A stretch of DNA of 64,000 nucleotides from DASZMJ01 sp035551935 (GCA_035551935.1 DASZMJ010000186.1:3035-67034), one strand, 5' to 3'; positions 42,217 to 50,905 are shown, counted from the stretch's first letter. The notes: generated by a model from the letters alone, not told the origin. Numbers and translations are program-made.

Positions 42217-42806
42217 CCACCACCCGCGTCGACCCCCGGACCGCCCCCCCGGTCGGCCCCGACGACGGGCCCGACCCCGCCCCGCCGTTCCGCGTCGAGG
42301 CCGAGTCGAGCCCGTTGCGCAAGGCGGCGATCCTGCTGGTCAGCCTCGAGCAGCCCCTGGCCTCGCAGCTCCTGGCGCGGGTCGACCGGGCGGCCGTCGA
42401 GGCCGTCACCCTCGAGATCGCCCGCCTGGAGCGGCTCGACCCGGCCGAGCAGGAGGCCGTCCTTGAGGATTTTTACGCCCTCGGCCTGCGACGGCTCCGG
42501 TTTGTGTTCGATGACCTGACGGCGATGGACGATACAGAGATCGGGGAGGCGTACCACGACGACGACGCGGCCACCTGGGCGCTGGCCCTGGCCGGGTCGT
42601 CGCGGGGGGTGCGCTCGAAGGTGCTGGGGGCCCTGCCGCCGGCCGCGGCCGCGGGGCTCCGCCGGGCCCTGGCGGGGCTCGGGCCGTTCCGGCTCGACGA
42701 CGCCGAGGCGGCCCAGGCCGACCTGGCCGAGCGGCTCCGACGGCTCCACGACCACGGCCGCGTCACCCTACCCGACCCGAGCGGTCAGGAGGAGATCCTT
42801 GTCTAG
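42213..42806 (+). CDS. fliG: FliG-like protein, shortened (N-domain plus C-domain-like half)
   Basis: 197 residues against about 330 for FliG. 'SPLRKAAILLVSLEQPLASQ' and 'LEIARLERLDPAEQEAVLED' match the FliF-binding N-domain. The second half 'SSRGVRSKVLGALPPAAAAG' then LRRALAGLGPFRLDDAEAAQ and 'LAERLRRLHDHGRVTLPDPS' matches the ARM-type C-domain of FliG. The middle domain with the EHPQR motif, where FliM binds, is missing. The start overlaps the fliF stop (ATGA) and the stop overlaps the next start. A switch protein that cannot bind FliM in the usual way would be expected not to reverse rotation. Confidence 0.75.
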   Translation: MTTTRVDPRTAPPVGPDDGPDPAPPFRVEAESSPLRKAAILLVSLEQPLASQLLARVDRAAVEAVTLEIARLERLDPAEQEAVLEDFYALGLRRLRFVFDDLTAMDDTEIGEAYHDDDAATWALALAGSSRGVRSKVLGALPPAAAAGLRRALAGLGPFRLDDAEAAQADLAERLRRLHDHGRVTLPDPSGQEEILV

Positions 42807-43107
42807 CCTCTTGGACTTCGAAGACCTCGGCCTGCTCGACGGCGGCGACCTCCGGGCCGTCTTCGGCCAGGTGCCCGACGACCAGGTCGTCGCGGCGCTG
42901 GTCGGCACCCCGGCCGGCCTCCGCCGCCGCCTGCTGACGAAGCTGCCGGCCGCCGCCGCCGCCCGGCTCGACGCCCGGGTCGACGCCCACGGCCCCGTCA
43001 CCTTCGAGGCCGCCCGCGACGCCCAGCTCGCCGTCCTCGACGCGCTCCGCCGCCTCAGCCGCGGCGGCCAGATCGCCTTCGACGACCCCGAAGATATGGT
43101 TGCCTGA
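42799..43107 (+). CDS. Free-standing FliG C-terminal domain
   Basis: 102 residues from a TTG at 42799, with AGGAGGAG just upstream inside the previous gene and an 8-base overlap. The sequence 'LDFEDLGLLDGGDLRAVFGQ' is the start of the FliG C-terminal domain (FEDLxxLDDRxIQxVL), followed by 'GTPAGLRRRLLTKLPAAAAA', 'VDAHGPVTFEAARDAQLAVL' and 'LRRLSRGGQIAFDDPED'. It ends as FliG does. It could supply in trans the domain that faces the stator, or be a duplicate of the second half of the preceding gene. Such a split is unusual; coupling shows both are made together. Confidence 0.75.
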   Translation: MSSLLDFEDLGLLDGGDLRAVFGQVPDDQVVAALVGTPAGLRRRLLTKLPAAAAARLDARVDAHGPVTFEAARDAQLAVLDALRRLSRGGQIAFDDPEDMVA

Positions 43108-43139
43108 ATGCCTTGATGCCCTTTCCTCCAGGATGAGTC

Positions 43140-43568
43140 ATGTCGCGTAGGACGCGCGCCCTGTTCGCCGCCGTGCTCGGCCTGATCCTCGCCGCCCCCT
43201 GGCGTGCGCGGGCCGACGAGGTCCCCGACCGCGCCGGCCATTCCTTCAAGTCCCTCCGCGAGGGGGCGGGCCGGCCGCCGTCGGCGCGCCAGGCCGGCCC
43301 GTCGGCCTGGTGGGCCGGCCTGGCCGCGGCGTTGGCGGCCGTCGGCGCCCTGGGGGTGGCCGCCCGCCGGCTCCGGCCGCGCGACTCGTCGGGGCCCGGC
43401 GTCGGGCCCGGCCTCAAGGTGATCGGCCGCGTGGGGCTCTCGCCCCGGCACGCCGTCCACCTCGTCCGCGCCGGCGACCGCGTCCTCGTCGTCGGCACCG
43501 GGCCGCAGGGGGCCCCGGCCTTGCTCGGCGACTGGGCCGCGCCGAACGGCGACGGAGGTGAGGCATGA
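43140..43568 (+). CDS. fliO: FliO-like export-assembly protein
   Basis: 142 residues. A signal peptide (LFAAVLGLILAAPWRARADE) and then one membrane helix (AWWAGLAAALAAVGALGVAA), followed by a cytosolic 'GPGLKVIGRVGLSPRHAVHL' and 'VRAGDRVLVVGTGPQGAPAL', the small SH3-like domain of FliO. FliO helps assemble the FliP/FliR core of the export gate. Its stop overlaps the fliP start (ATGA). Position between fliG and fliP is the classical one. Confidence 0.8.
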   Translation: MSRRTRALFAAVLGLILAAPWRARADEVPDRAGHSFKSLREGAGRPPSARQAGPSAWWAGLAAALAAVGALGVAARRLRPRDSSGPGVGPGLKVIGRVGLSPRHAVHLVRAGDRVLVVGTGPQGAPALLGDWAAPNGDGGEA

Positions 43569-44344
43569 ACGCGCGTCGAACCGCCGCCCTGTGCGCGGCC
43601 GCGCTGGCCGTGTCCCTCCTCGGCGCCGACGACCCGAAGCCCGACCCCTCCCCGCTCAAGGCGCTGGCCACGCCCGAGGCGGTCCGCGCCGCGGGCACGG
43701 TCGGCCTCTTCGCCCTGGCCTCGCTGGCGCCGGCGGCGGTGTTGATGGTCACGGCGTTCGTCCGGATCCAGATCGTCCTGACCCTGCTCCGCCAGGCGTT
43801 GGGGAGCCCGCAGGTCCCCGGCAACCAGGCCCTCGGGGCGCTGGCGCTGCTCCTGACGGCGCTGGTCATGCAGCCGGTCGCCGCCCGCGTCCACCGCGAC
43901 GCCGTCGCGCCGTACCAGGCCGGCCGCCTCGGCCCCGAGGCCGCCTGGCACGCCGGCACGCAACCGATCAAGGAGTTCATGGTCGATCAGATCTACCGGA
44001 CCCACCACGAGCGCTACCTCGCCGACCTCTACAGCCTGACCGTCGCCGATCCCGGGGCCACTCCGGACGCCCCCGAGCGGAGCGAGGACCTGCCGCTCCG
44101 CGTCGTCGCGCCGGCCTTCCTGATCAGCGAGCTGACGACGGCGCTCGTCATCGGCTTCCTCATCTACATCCCCTTCCTCGTCGTCGACCTCGTCGTCGCC
44201 GCCGTGCTCGCGGCGATGGGGCTGGTCATGCTCCCCCCCGCCCTCGTCTCCGTCCCCTTGAAGCTCATCCTCTTCGTCCTCGCCGGCGGCTGGTGGCTCG
44301 TCTCCTCGATGCTCCTCCGCAGCTTCGGCATGGGGGCCGGATAG
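43565..44344 (+). CDS. fliP: Flagellar export gate protein FliP
   Basis: 259 residues. A cleavable signal (ALCAAALAVSLLGA) and four membrane segments. The family signature is clear: 'TAFVRIQIVLTLLRQALGSP' followed by QVPGNQ, and 'QPIKEFMVDQIYRTHHERYL', 'APAFLISELTTALVIGFLIY' and IPFLVVDLVVAAVLAAMG. FliP forms the pentameric core of the export gate with FliR. Conservation is good and length is normal. Translationally coupled to fliO. Confidence 0.95.
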   Translation: MNARRTAALCAAALAVSLLGADDPKPDPSPLKALATPEAVRAAGTVGLFALASLAPAAVLMVTAFVRIQIVLTLLRQALGSPQVPGNQALGALALLLTALVMQPVAARVHRDAVAPYQAGRLGPEAAWHAGTQPIKEFMVDQIYRTHHERYLADLYSLTVADPGATPDAPERSEDLPLRVVAPAFLISELTTALVIGFLIYIPFLVVDLVVAAVLAAMGLVMLPPALVSVPLKLILFVLAGGWWLVSSMLLRSFGMGAG

Positions 44345-44368
44345 GGAGGATAGGAGGGCTCTCGACTC

Positions 44369-44635
44369 ATGGACACTTCTCAGCTCATCGACGTGACCCG
44401 CGAGGGCCTGCGGATGGCCCTCATGCTGGGGGGGCCGGTGCTGGTGGTGGCGCTGGTGGTGGGCTTGGTCGTCGGCGCGGGGCAGACGGTCACGCAGATG
44501 CACGACCCGGTCGTCGCGCTGGTCCCCCGCATGGCCGCCGTCGCCCTCGCCGTGCTCCTGCTGCTCGACTGGCTCGTCGGCGCCTGGACCTCGTATGCCT
44601 CCGAGCTGATCGGCTCGATCCCGGACTGGCTCTGA
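44369..44635 (+). CDS. fliQ: Flagellar export gate protein FliQ
   Basis: 88 residues, full length. Two membrane helices: 'MLGGPVLVVALVVGLVVGAG' and 'MAAVALAVLLLLDWLVGAWT', joined by the conserved 'QTVTQMHDPVVALVPRM' turn (usual form QATTQINEQTLSFIPK). FliQ wraps around the FliP/FliR core in four copies. It lies 24 bases after fliP and 2 bases before the fliR start. The ATG follows AGGAGGGCTCTCGACTC. Confidence 0.93.
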   Translation: MDTSQLIDVTREGLRMALMLGGPVLVVALVVGLVVGAGQTVTQMHDPVVALVPRMAAVALAVLLLLDWLVGAWTSYASELIGSIPDWL

Positions 44636-44637
44636 CC

Positions 44638-45384
44638 ATGACGTCCGCCCCGGTCTTGATCCTGGCGCGGGTGCTCGGCCTGGCGGCGACGGCGCCGGGG
44701 TGGGGGTCGAGGGCCTTGGGCTGGAGGTTGAGGGCGGCGCTGGCGGTGTTGCTGACGATGGTGCTCGTCCCGGCGATCGGACCCGAGTTGGCGAGCCCGA
44801 CCGACCTGGCTTCGCTGGGGAAGGCGGCCCTGGCCGAGGGGGCGGTCGGGGCGGCGCTCGGGTTCTCGGCGGCGTTGATCGTCGCCGCGGCGCGGCAAGG
44901 GGGCGAGATCGTCGGCGCCCAGGCCGGGCTCTCGGCCGCGGGCCTGCTCGACCCGGACCTCGAGGCCGTCGGCGAGTTGAACCCGATCGGGCACCTCTAC
45001 GGCCTCGTCGCGCTGGGCACGTTCCTCGCGCTCGACGGCCCGCTGGCCCTGGTCCGGTCGCTGATGATGAGCTATCAACTCGTCCCTGCGGGGGGTGCGA
45101 GCCTGTCGGCGGCATCGGCGACGCAACTGTTCGGCCAGGTCGCCGGGGCCCTGGAGCTGGCCCTCCACCTGGCGGCGCCGACGGCCCTGGCGCTGGTCGT
45201 CGCCGGGTTCGCCCTCGGCCTGCTCGCCCGCCACGCGCCGGCCTCCACGGCCCTCGGCCTCGCCTGGCCGCTCCGCTCGACCCTCGGCCTGGTGCTCGCC
45301 TTGCTCGGCCTCGCCGCCCTCGTCGCCGCCCTGACCGCGACCTGGCAGGACTGGCTCCTCAACGGCCCCGACCTGCCACTCTGA
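44638..45384 (+). CDS. fliR: Flagellar export gate protein FliR
   Basis: 248 residues, with six membrane segments. 'ILARVLGLAATAPGWGSRAL' and 'GGEIVGAQAGLSAAGLLDPD' are the FliR/SctT hallmarks (the second corresponds to the conserved GxxIG-q-gF element), then 'LNPIGHLYGLVALGTFLALD' and 'LPL' end. FliR occupies the centre of the FliP5-FliR1 gate. The start is the ATG two bases after the fliQ stop. Slightly shorter than model FliR (about 260). Confidence 0.92.
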   Translation: MTSAPVLILARVLGLAATAPGWGSRALGWRLRAALAVLLTMVLVPAIGPELASPTDLASLGKAALAEGAVGAALGFSAALIVAAARQGGEIVGAQAGLSAAGLLDPDLEAVGELNPIGHLYGLVALGTFLALDGPLALVRSLMMSYQLVPAGGASLSAASATQLFGQVAGALELALHLAAPTALALVVAGFALGLLARHAPASTALGLAWPLRSTLGLVLALLGLAALVAALTATWQDWLLNGPDLPL

Positions 45385-45446
45385 CCCAACACCCAACCCC
45401 CATCCCCCCCGGCCCTCTTCTATCGAACGCCCCGAAGGACGGATCG

Positions 45447-46502
45447 ATGCCCGAGGAACGGACTCAGGAGCCCTCGAAACGCCGACGCCAGCAGGCTCGG
45501 GGACAGGGATTCGTCGCCCGGAGCGGCGACCTCTCCACCGCGGCCGGTTTGCTGGCGGCCCTGGGCTTGCTGGGACTCTGGGGCGACGACCTCGCGACGG
45601 CCTTGATCGCGGCCATCCGCGCCCCCTGGGTCGAGACGCCCCTGCTCTCGCTCGACGCGGCCGAGGTCGTCGGTCGACTCCGGGGGTTGGCGCTGGGGGT
45701 GGGGCTGCCACTCCTGGGGATCGTCGGCGGGTCGGTCCTGGCGGCGGTCGCGGCGCATCAAGGGCAGGTCGGCGGCCTGTTTGTGCCCGGACTACTCGCC
45801 CCGGACCCGGCCCGGTTGTGGGGCGGGGGCTCGGGGACTGGCCTGTTTTCGAGGATGGGCCGCGGGGCGTGGTCCCTGGCCAAGGCGGGGGTGATCGTCC
45901 TCGTCGCGGCCTGGACCCTGCGCGTCTCCTGGTCGCGCATGGGAGCCCTCGCCGGCCTCGACACGCCGGCGCTCGCCCGCGCCTCGGCGAGCCTGCTCCG
46001 CGCCGCGCTCTGGCCCCTGGCCGCGGCGACCCTGGCCCTCGGCCTCCTCGATTACGTCCTCCAGTCCCAGCGGTTCGAGGCGATGTTGCGGACCACCCCC
46101 GAGGAGCACCGCGAGGACCTCCGCGCCGTCGAGGGCGACCCCGCCTTGCGGAGCCGACGTCGACGCCTGGCCGAGTCCTGGCGACGCGACCCCGCCGAGG
46201 CCCTCGTCGGCGCCTCGTTCCTGTTGACCGGCCCCGCCGGCCTGACCCTCGTGCTCGGCGGCGGCCCCCCTCCCCGCCTCGTGACCGTCCTCCACGTCGC
46301 CCGCGGCCCCTCCGGCTCCCTCCTCCGCCGCTCCTCCCTCCGCGCCGGCCTCCCCCTGATCGCTTCCCCCCTCCTCGCCCGCTCCCTCTCCACCCGCCGC
46401 CCCGACGGCCTGACGCTCCCCCCCGACCTCGCCGCCGAACTGGCCAGGGTGTGGCCGCGGGAAAGAGAGCGATCCGCAGATAACACGGATTTGAACAGAT
46501 GA
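45447..46502 (+). CDS. flhB: FlhB-like export protein with altered autocleavage site
   Basis: 351 residues. The N-terminus 'EERTQEPSKRRRQQARGQGF' then VARSGDLS is the standard FlhB start, followed by four membrane segments and the cytosolic connector 'RFEAMLRTTPEEHREDLRAV' and EGDP...RSRRRRLAESWRRD. At the place of the NPTH self-cleaving motif the sequence is FLLTGPAGLTLVL: GPAG at residues 262-265, with no Asn and no His. The later 'IASPLLARSL' matches the conserved 'PLARALY' element. FlhB normally cleaves itself to switch export from hook to filament substrates; without Asn this cannot occur by the known mechanism. The last residues (SADNTDLNR) read from an AT-rich dispersed element. Confidence 0.88.
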   Translation: MPEERTQEPSKRRRQQARGQGFVARSGDLSTAAGLLAALGLLGLWGDDLATALIAAIRAPWVETPLLSLDAAEVVGRLRGLALGVGLPLLGIVGGSVLAAVAAHQGQVGGLFVPGLLAPDPARLWGGGSGTGLFSRMGRGAWSLAKAGVIVLVAAWTLRVSWSRMGALAGLDTPALARASASLLRAALWPLAAATLALGLLDYVLQSQRFEAMLRTTPEEHREDLRAVEGDPALRSRRRRLAESWRRDPAEALVGASFLLTGPAGLTLVLGGGPPPRLVTVLHVARGPSGSLLRRSSLRAGLPLIASPLLARSLSTRRPDGLTLPPDLAAELARVWPRERERSADNTDLNR

Positions 46503-46566
46503 GGAAGAATAGAGAATAGGTGTCGGGCGGCAGAAGACCGCAACCCCTGCCAACCAGCCACCGGCC

Positions 46567-46962
46567 TCAGCGCCGGATGCTCATCGTGGCGAGCGTCACG
46601 GTGACGACCATCGTGACGAGGAAGGCCGTGAGGAACCAGAAGAACAGCGACCAGCGCCCCATCCCGAAGCCCAGGCGGAGCAGCCGGTGGACGGGCCGGC
46701 CGTCGTCGAGGCGGCGACGGACCGCGTCCTTGAGCGACAGCAGTAGCACCAGCCCCGCGCCCACGACGGCCGAGATCGCGCCGACGACCGCGATCGTCGT
46801 CTCCGACAGCTCCACGCCCTCCAGCCGCCCGTCTCTGATCCCCCGGACCAGTGACACCACGACGACGAACGCCGCCACCCCCGCCCCCGCGCCCATCTTC
46901 AGCCCCAGCGCGCGGTCGCCCCGGAAGATGTCGTCGATCTCGTCGCGGAAGGGGATTCGCAT
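46567..46962 (-). CDS. Small membrane protein of unknown function
   Basis: 131 residues with three membrane segments: GAGAGVAAFVVVVSLVRGIR, TTIAVVGAISAVVGAGLVLL and SLFFWFLTAFLVTMVVTVTL. A short N-terminal acidic stretch (RDEIDDIFRGDR) faces the cytosol. No family is recognised. It ends 34 bases before the coordinates of the repeat-protein operon start on the same strand, so it may be transcribed with it. It is one of three minus-strand genes interrupting the flagellar-type locus. Confidence 0.55.
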   Translation of the reverse strand: MRIPFRDEIDDIFRGDRALGLKMGAGAGVAAFVVVVSLVRGIRDGRLEGVELSETTIAVVGAISAVVGAGLVLLLSLKDAVRRRLDDGRPVHRLLRLGFGMGRWSLFFWFLTAFLVTMVVTVTLATMSIRR

Positions 46963-46995
46963 GGGAGACTCTCCGGCCCGATCGCTCGCGGTCGG

Positions 46996-48759
46996 TCAAG
47001 GGGCCTTCTTTTCCGTCGACTTGGCGTCGCGCGCGGCGGCCTCGGCGATGCCGATCAGAGCCGATGAGCGAGCCTCCGGGTCGGGGAGGCGATCGAGCAG
47101 GCCGAGTGCCGCGTCGATCTCGCCGGCTCGGGCGTGGGAGAGGATCACGTCCTGGAGCTTGCTGGCGGCGAGGGCCTTGGTCGGGTCGGAATCGATGAGG
47201 CGGAGCGCGGTGGCCCGGTCGTTGGCATCGAGCAGGTCGTCGATGACGTCGCCGAGAATATGGGACCGGGTGACTTTACTCAGTTGCTCGATCACGGGCT
47301 TGACGGGCGGATCGGGAAGAGCCTTTTCGGCCTCGGCGGCGTCGTCGGCCACCGTGTCGGCCGTCTTGATGGCCGAGGCGAGGTCGCCGGCCATCGCGTA
47401 GGCCGTGGCGATCTCCTTCCAGGTGTCGAGTTCGACGACCATCCCGTCCTCGGAGGCGGATTTAGCCAGGTCGGTCGCCTCCCGGAGGCACCGCCGCGCC
47501 CCCTCGACGTCGCCGCGGACAGCCCTGGCCGAGCCGAGGACTGCCAGGCCGCCGACATGGTGCATCTTGGCCTTGAGGCGCCGGGCTTCCAGAGCTTCCT
47601 TCGCGTCCTCGTCCTGCTCCTTACCCGGCGGAGGTGCGGGCATGGCGTCGGCCTCGGCGGCGATGGCGGCGACAGACCGCGTCACGCGGTCGATGTCGCC
47701 GGCGCGGGCCTGGAGCTTGGCGATCTCCAGCAACCATTGGCCGTTCGGTACACCCGGGGCGAGTTCGGCGCGCTCGGCGAGGCCTTCGCCGGCCTCGCGG
47801 AGCAGGTCGCGGGCCGCCTCCTTGTCGCCGGCCTCGATTCGCGCCCCGGCGATATCGATCAGCGCGATGATGCGGAAGAGGTCGCTCCGATCCTTGCCGC
47901 CGATCGATCTGACGAGCGTAGTGGCCGCGTCGAAGTCGCCCAGCCTCGCGTCCCACTTGGCGACCCATCCCAAGAGCGAGGGCTTGATAAAGTCGCCGTC
48001 GGCCTGGCCGGTTCCGTCCTTCATCATCTCGGCCTGCCGGCGGACCCAGTCGATGATGCGGTGGCCGTCCGCCCCGGGCACGATCCAGAGGGCGTCCCCC
48101 ATGGCAGCCATGAGCTGGATGCTCGCGGAGAAGCCCTCGAGAATCTTGGACTCCTCGGCCAACTTCAGCGCCTCGGCGACGAACCCGGCCTCGGCCTGCT
48201 TACCGATGACGTGCGCCAGATGATAGCCCTCGGAGATGCCCGCCTTCCGCTCGTCGTCCGCCTTGATCGTCGCAGCGAATCGGGCCGCCTCGGCGAACGT
48301 CTCGCGGGCGGCGGCCAGGTCACCGGCGCGGGCCTGCTTCAGGGCGATCTCGGCGAGGTCGTGCGCGCGGACGAGGCCCTCGAGGGCATCGTTGGCCAGG
48401 AGCGACTCGCGGAAGGCATCGCGGGCGCCGGCCACGTCACCGGCGCGGCCCAGGCCCAGGCCGATCATGGCGAAGGTCTGGGAACGTGTCCGCGCATCCT
48501 CGATGCTCTTGGCCATCAGCGCGGCCTTGTGCAGGTCATCGAGGGCCCCCTTCTTGTCCCCAGCCAGCGCCCGGGCGTTCCCCGTCTCGCCCAGCACCCA
48601 GGCCCGTGCCATGAGATCCTCGATCGCGTCGGCCTCCTTCGCGGTCCGCGCGACGGCGGCCCGGAACTTCTCCCCCAGCTTCGGCGCCTCGGCGGCGGTC
48701 GCCGGGATCGGGCCGATGAGCAGGACCGCCGCGACGGCGGCGAGGATGGTACGCGACAT
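46996..48759 (-). CDS. Secreted TPR-like helical-repeat protein, paralogue 2
   Basis: 587 residues with a signal peptide (ILAAVAAVLLIGPIPATAAE). The whole mature protein is made of TPR/Sel1-like helical pairs with recurring 'ALAGDKKGALDDLHKAALMA' and 'GLGRAGDVAGARDAFRESLL' and 'AEIALKQARAGDLAAARETF' units, about twelve in all. The neighbour at 48782-50533 has the same domain order and many matching segments, so it is a tandem duplicate. Such proteins normally mediate protein contacts in the periplasm. No link to the export machine is visible apart from location. Confidence 0.75.
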   Translation of the reverse strand: MSRTILAAVAAVLLIGPIPATAAEAPKLGEKFRAAVARTAKEADAIEDLMARAWVLGETGNARALAGDKKGALDDLHKAALMAKSIEDARTRSQTFAMIGLGLGRAGDVAGARDAFRESLLANDALEGLVRAHDLAEIALKQARAGDLAAARETFAEAARFAATIKADDERKAGISEGYHLAHVIGKQAEAGFVAEALKLAEESKILEGFSASIQLMAAMGDALWIVPGADGHRIIDWVRRQAEMMKDGTGQADGDFIKPSLLGWVAKWDARLGDFDAATTLVRSIGGKDRSDLFRIIALIDIAGARIEAGDKEAARDLLREAGEGLAERAELAPGVPNGQWLLEIAKLQARAGDIDRVTRSVAAIAAEADAMPAPPPGKEQDEDAKEALEARRLKAKMHHVGGLAVLGSARAVRGDVEGARRCLREATDLAKSASEDGMVVELDTWKEIATAYAMAGDLASAIKTADTVADDAAEAEKALPDPPVKPVIEQLSKVTRSHILGDVIDDLLDANDRATALRLIDSDPTKALAASKLQDVILSHARAGEIDAALGLLDRLPDPEARSSALIGIAEAAARDAKSTEKKAP

Positions 48760-48781
48760 GGCGATCGTTCTCCACTCCGGG

Positions 48782-50533
48782 TCAAGGGGCCTTCTTCTCG
48801 CGGCCCTGTTCGTTCGGCGATGGATCGGTGACGGCCTCCGCGATGGCGAGCAACGCGGAGGCGCGTAGGGCGGGGCCAGTCAAGCGATCGACGAGCTTGA
48901 GGGCGTTCTCGACGTCGCCGGCGCGTGCGTGGGAGACCGCGACGGCGCCCATGCGGTTCGGCAACAGGTAGCCGGTGGTGTCGGCGTCGATGAGGCGCAA
49001 GGCGGTGGCGCGGTCGTCGGCCTTGAGCAGGAGGTCGATGGCCTGGATGAGGATGACGGCCTTGCTCAACTCCCCCTGCCCTTCCTCCGCGACCTGGCCG
49101 TCGGGCTTAGGAGCCTCCTTGAGGAATGCGTCGATGGCCGCGGCCGCGGCCGCGGCGGCCTTGTCGGCCCCGTCTAGGTCGCCGGCCCGAGCCCGCGCGG
49201 CAACGATCTCGCTCCAGACTTCGAAACTACCGTGGCCCCCGCCCTTGCTGGACTCAGCGACGTCGGTCGCCTGGCGGAGGCCCTGCCGGGCCCCCTCGGC
49301 GTCGCCGCGGGCGGCCTTCGCCCCCGCCACGAGCACCAGGGCCCGGGCACGGTCGAGCCTGAGGCGGAGTCGATCGGCTTCTCGACTCTGCTTGACCAGT
49401 TCGTCGTCGTCCGCTTTCGGGGGGCCGACGAAGGTCATGTTGTCCTCGTCGGCCAGGGCGGAGGCCGTCCGCTCGGCGCCGTCGAGGTCGTCCGCGTGGA
49501 CCTGGGCCCGGACCATCTCGAGTATCCGCTGATGGCTCGCGGAACGCCCGTTCGGTTGGTAGGCGCGGTTGAAGAGGTCGCGGAGATGATCGCGCGCGAT
49601 CACCTTGTCGCCGACCCGGGCCCTGGCGTCCTCGATCGCGGTCAGGGCCTCCAGACGCCAGGCGTCGGCCTCATCCTCCCCGATCGACTCCGCGGCCCTC
49701 GCCGCCGCGTCGAAGTCGCCTATCCCGGCCTCCGCGCGGGCGATCCAGATGACGATGTCATCTCTGCGGGGATTCCGGTCGAAGATGCCGGTCCCGCCCT
49801 TCATCGCGTCGGCTTGCTCGTGGACCCAGGCGACGATGCGGCGCCGGTCGTCGCGTCCGACGAACGTCAGCGCCCTCTCCAGGTCGCCGAGCAAGGAGGT
49901 CGTCCCGAACTGGTCCTGGAGGAGCTTGGTCTCCTCGGCCATCCGCAGGCTCTCGGCGACGAAACCGGCCTTGAGATGGTCCTCGAAGACCCTGGAAAGC
50001 GCAAAGGTCCGCAGGGGAGAGACCTGTTTCTCCGGCTCGATCGCCCGGGCGCGTCGGAACGCCTCCGCGAAGGTCTCGCGGGCGGCAGCCTTGTCGCCGC
50101 CGCGGGCCTGCGCCAGGGCGACATCGGCGAGCTTGCCGGCGCCATTCATGGGGCCGTCGCTCGCATCGCCGGCCCGGGCCGCCTCGCGGAAAGCGGCCTG
50201 AGCACTCTCCTTGTCGCCGGCGCGGGAGAGGCCGAGGCCGATCGTCGTGAAGGCGTCGGCGCGAGCACCGGGGTCGTCGATCGTCGTGGCCGCTTCGGAG
50301 GCCTTGCGCAGGTCCGCGCGCGCGGCCTGGTTGTCGCCGGCGAGGGCGCGGGCGTTGCCGGTCTTGGCGAGCGCGGTGGCCCGGTCGGCGACCTTCTCGA
50401 TCGCCTCGGCGTCCTTCGCCGCGCGGGCGACGGCGGCCTGGAACGTCTCCCCCAGCTTCGGCCCGTCCGCCGGCGCCGCGGCGATCGCGGCGAGGACCAG
50501 CAGGCCGGCGGCCGTCCGGATCGGGCGAGCCAT
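48782..50533 (-). CDS. Secreted TPR-like helical-repeat protein, paralogue 1
   Basis: 583 residues from the ATG at 50533, beginning with a signal (IRTAAGLLVLAAIAAAPADG). The same helical-repeat pattern as the next gene: 'KLGETFQAAVARAAKDAEAI' parallels 'KLGEKFRAAVARTAKEADAI', and 'TIGLGLSRAGDKESAQAAFR' parallels its partner. The final 'ALLAIAEAVTDPSPNEQGRE' then KKAP matches the partner's end (EKKAP). It is 22 bases upstream of the partner, so the two form an operon. The duplication is old enough for large divergence. No enzymatic domain is visible. Confidence 0.75.
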   Translation of the reverse strand: MARPIRTAAGLLVLAAIAAAPADGPKLGETFQAAVARAAKDAEAIEKVADRATALAKTGNARALAGDNQAARADLRKASEAATTIDDPGARADAFTTIGLGLSRAGDKESAQAAFREAARAGDASDGPMNGAGKLADVALAQARGGDKAAARETFAEAFRRARAIEPEKQVSPLRTFALSRVFEDHLKAGFVAESLRMAEETKLLQDQFGTTSLLGDLERALTFVGRDDRRRIVAWVHEQADAMKGGTGIFDRNPRRDDIVIWIARAEAGIGDFDAAARAAESIGEDEADAWRLEALTAIEDARARVGDKVIARDHLRDLFNRAYQPNGRSASHQRILEMVRAQVHADDLDGAERTASALADEDNMTFVGPPKADDDELVKQSREADRLRLRLDRARALVLVAGAKAARGDAEGARQGLRQATDVAESSKGGGHGSFEVWSEIVAARARAGDLDGADKAAAAAAAAIDAFLKEAPKPDGQVAEEGQGELSKAVILIQAIDLLLKADDRATALRLIDADTTGYLLPNRMGAVAVSHARAGDVENALKLVDRLTGPALRASALLAIAEAVTDPSPNEQGREKKAP

Positions 50534-50681
50534 CGCGCGGGCCTCCGTGAAATGTTTGGATGGACCGATGACTCCCCGATCATCGGCACCCCGACGGCCC
50601 GAGTCAAGCGGGTGGCCCGTGGCCCTCGAAGTGCGCGAACAAGCACGGGGACAGGCACCTCCTCGGAGCCAGTCCCTTCTT

Positions 50682-50813
50682 CGTCGCAGGCATGCCCCGC
50701 GTGCCGTCCGCTTTCCCCGTCCCCGTCGCAGGCACGCTCCGCGTGCCGTCCGCCGATCCACAAGAGCATCTTTGGTGTCGGCGGACGGCACGCGGAGCGT
50801 GCCTGCGACGGGG
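50682..50813. repeat. Palindromic repeat, family B, copy 2 with an extra half-copy
   Basis: A half-copy of the arm (50682-50711) precedes a full palindrome whose arms are 50721-50756 and 50778-50813 with an intervening 21-base loop. The arm sequence CAGGCACGCTCCGCGTGCCG is identical to that of copy 1 at 4984-5072. Confidence 0.85.
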
Positions 50814-50905
50814 AGAGGGTGTCGATCTTCCTCTCTCTCCCCCTGGGCTGACCGACCGTCACCCTCGGAGCGGCGCCGTCGAGGTCCCCGCCGTCGGCCC
50901 GGCTT

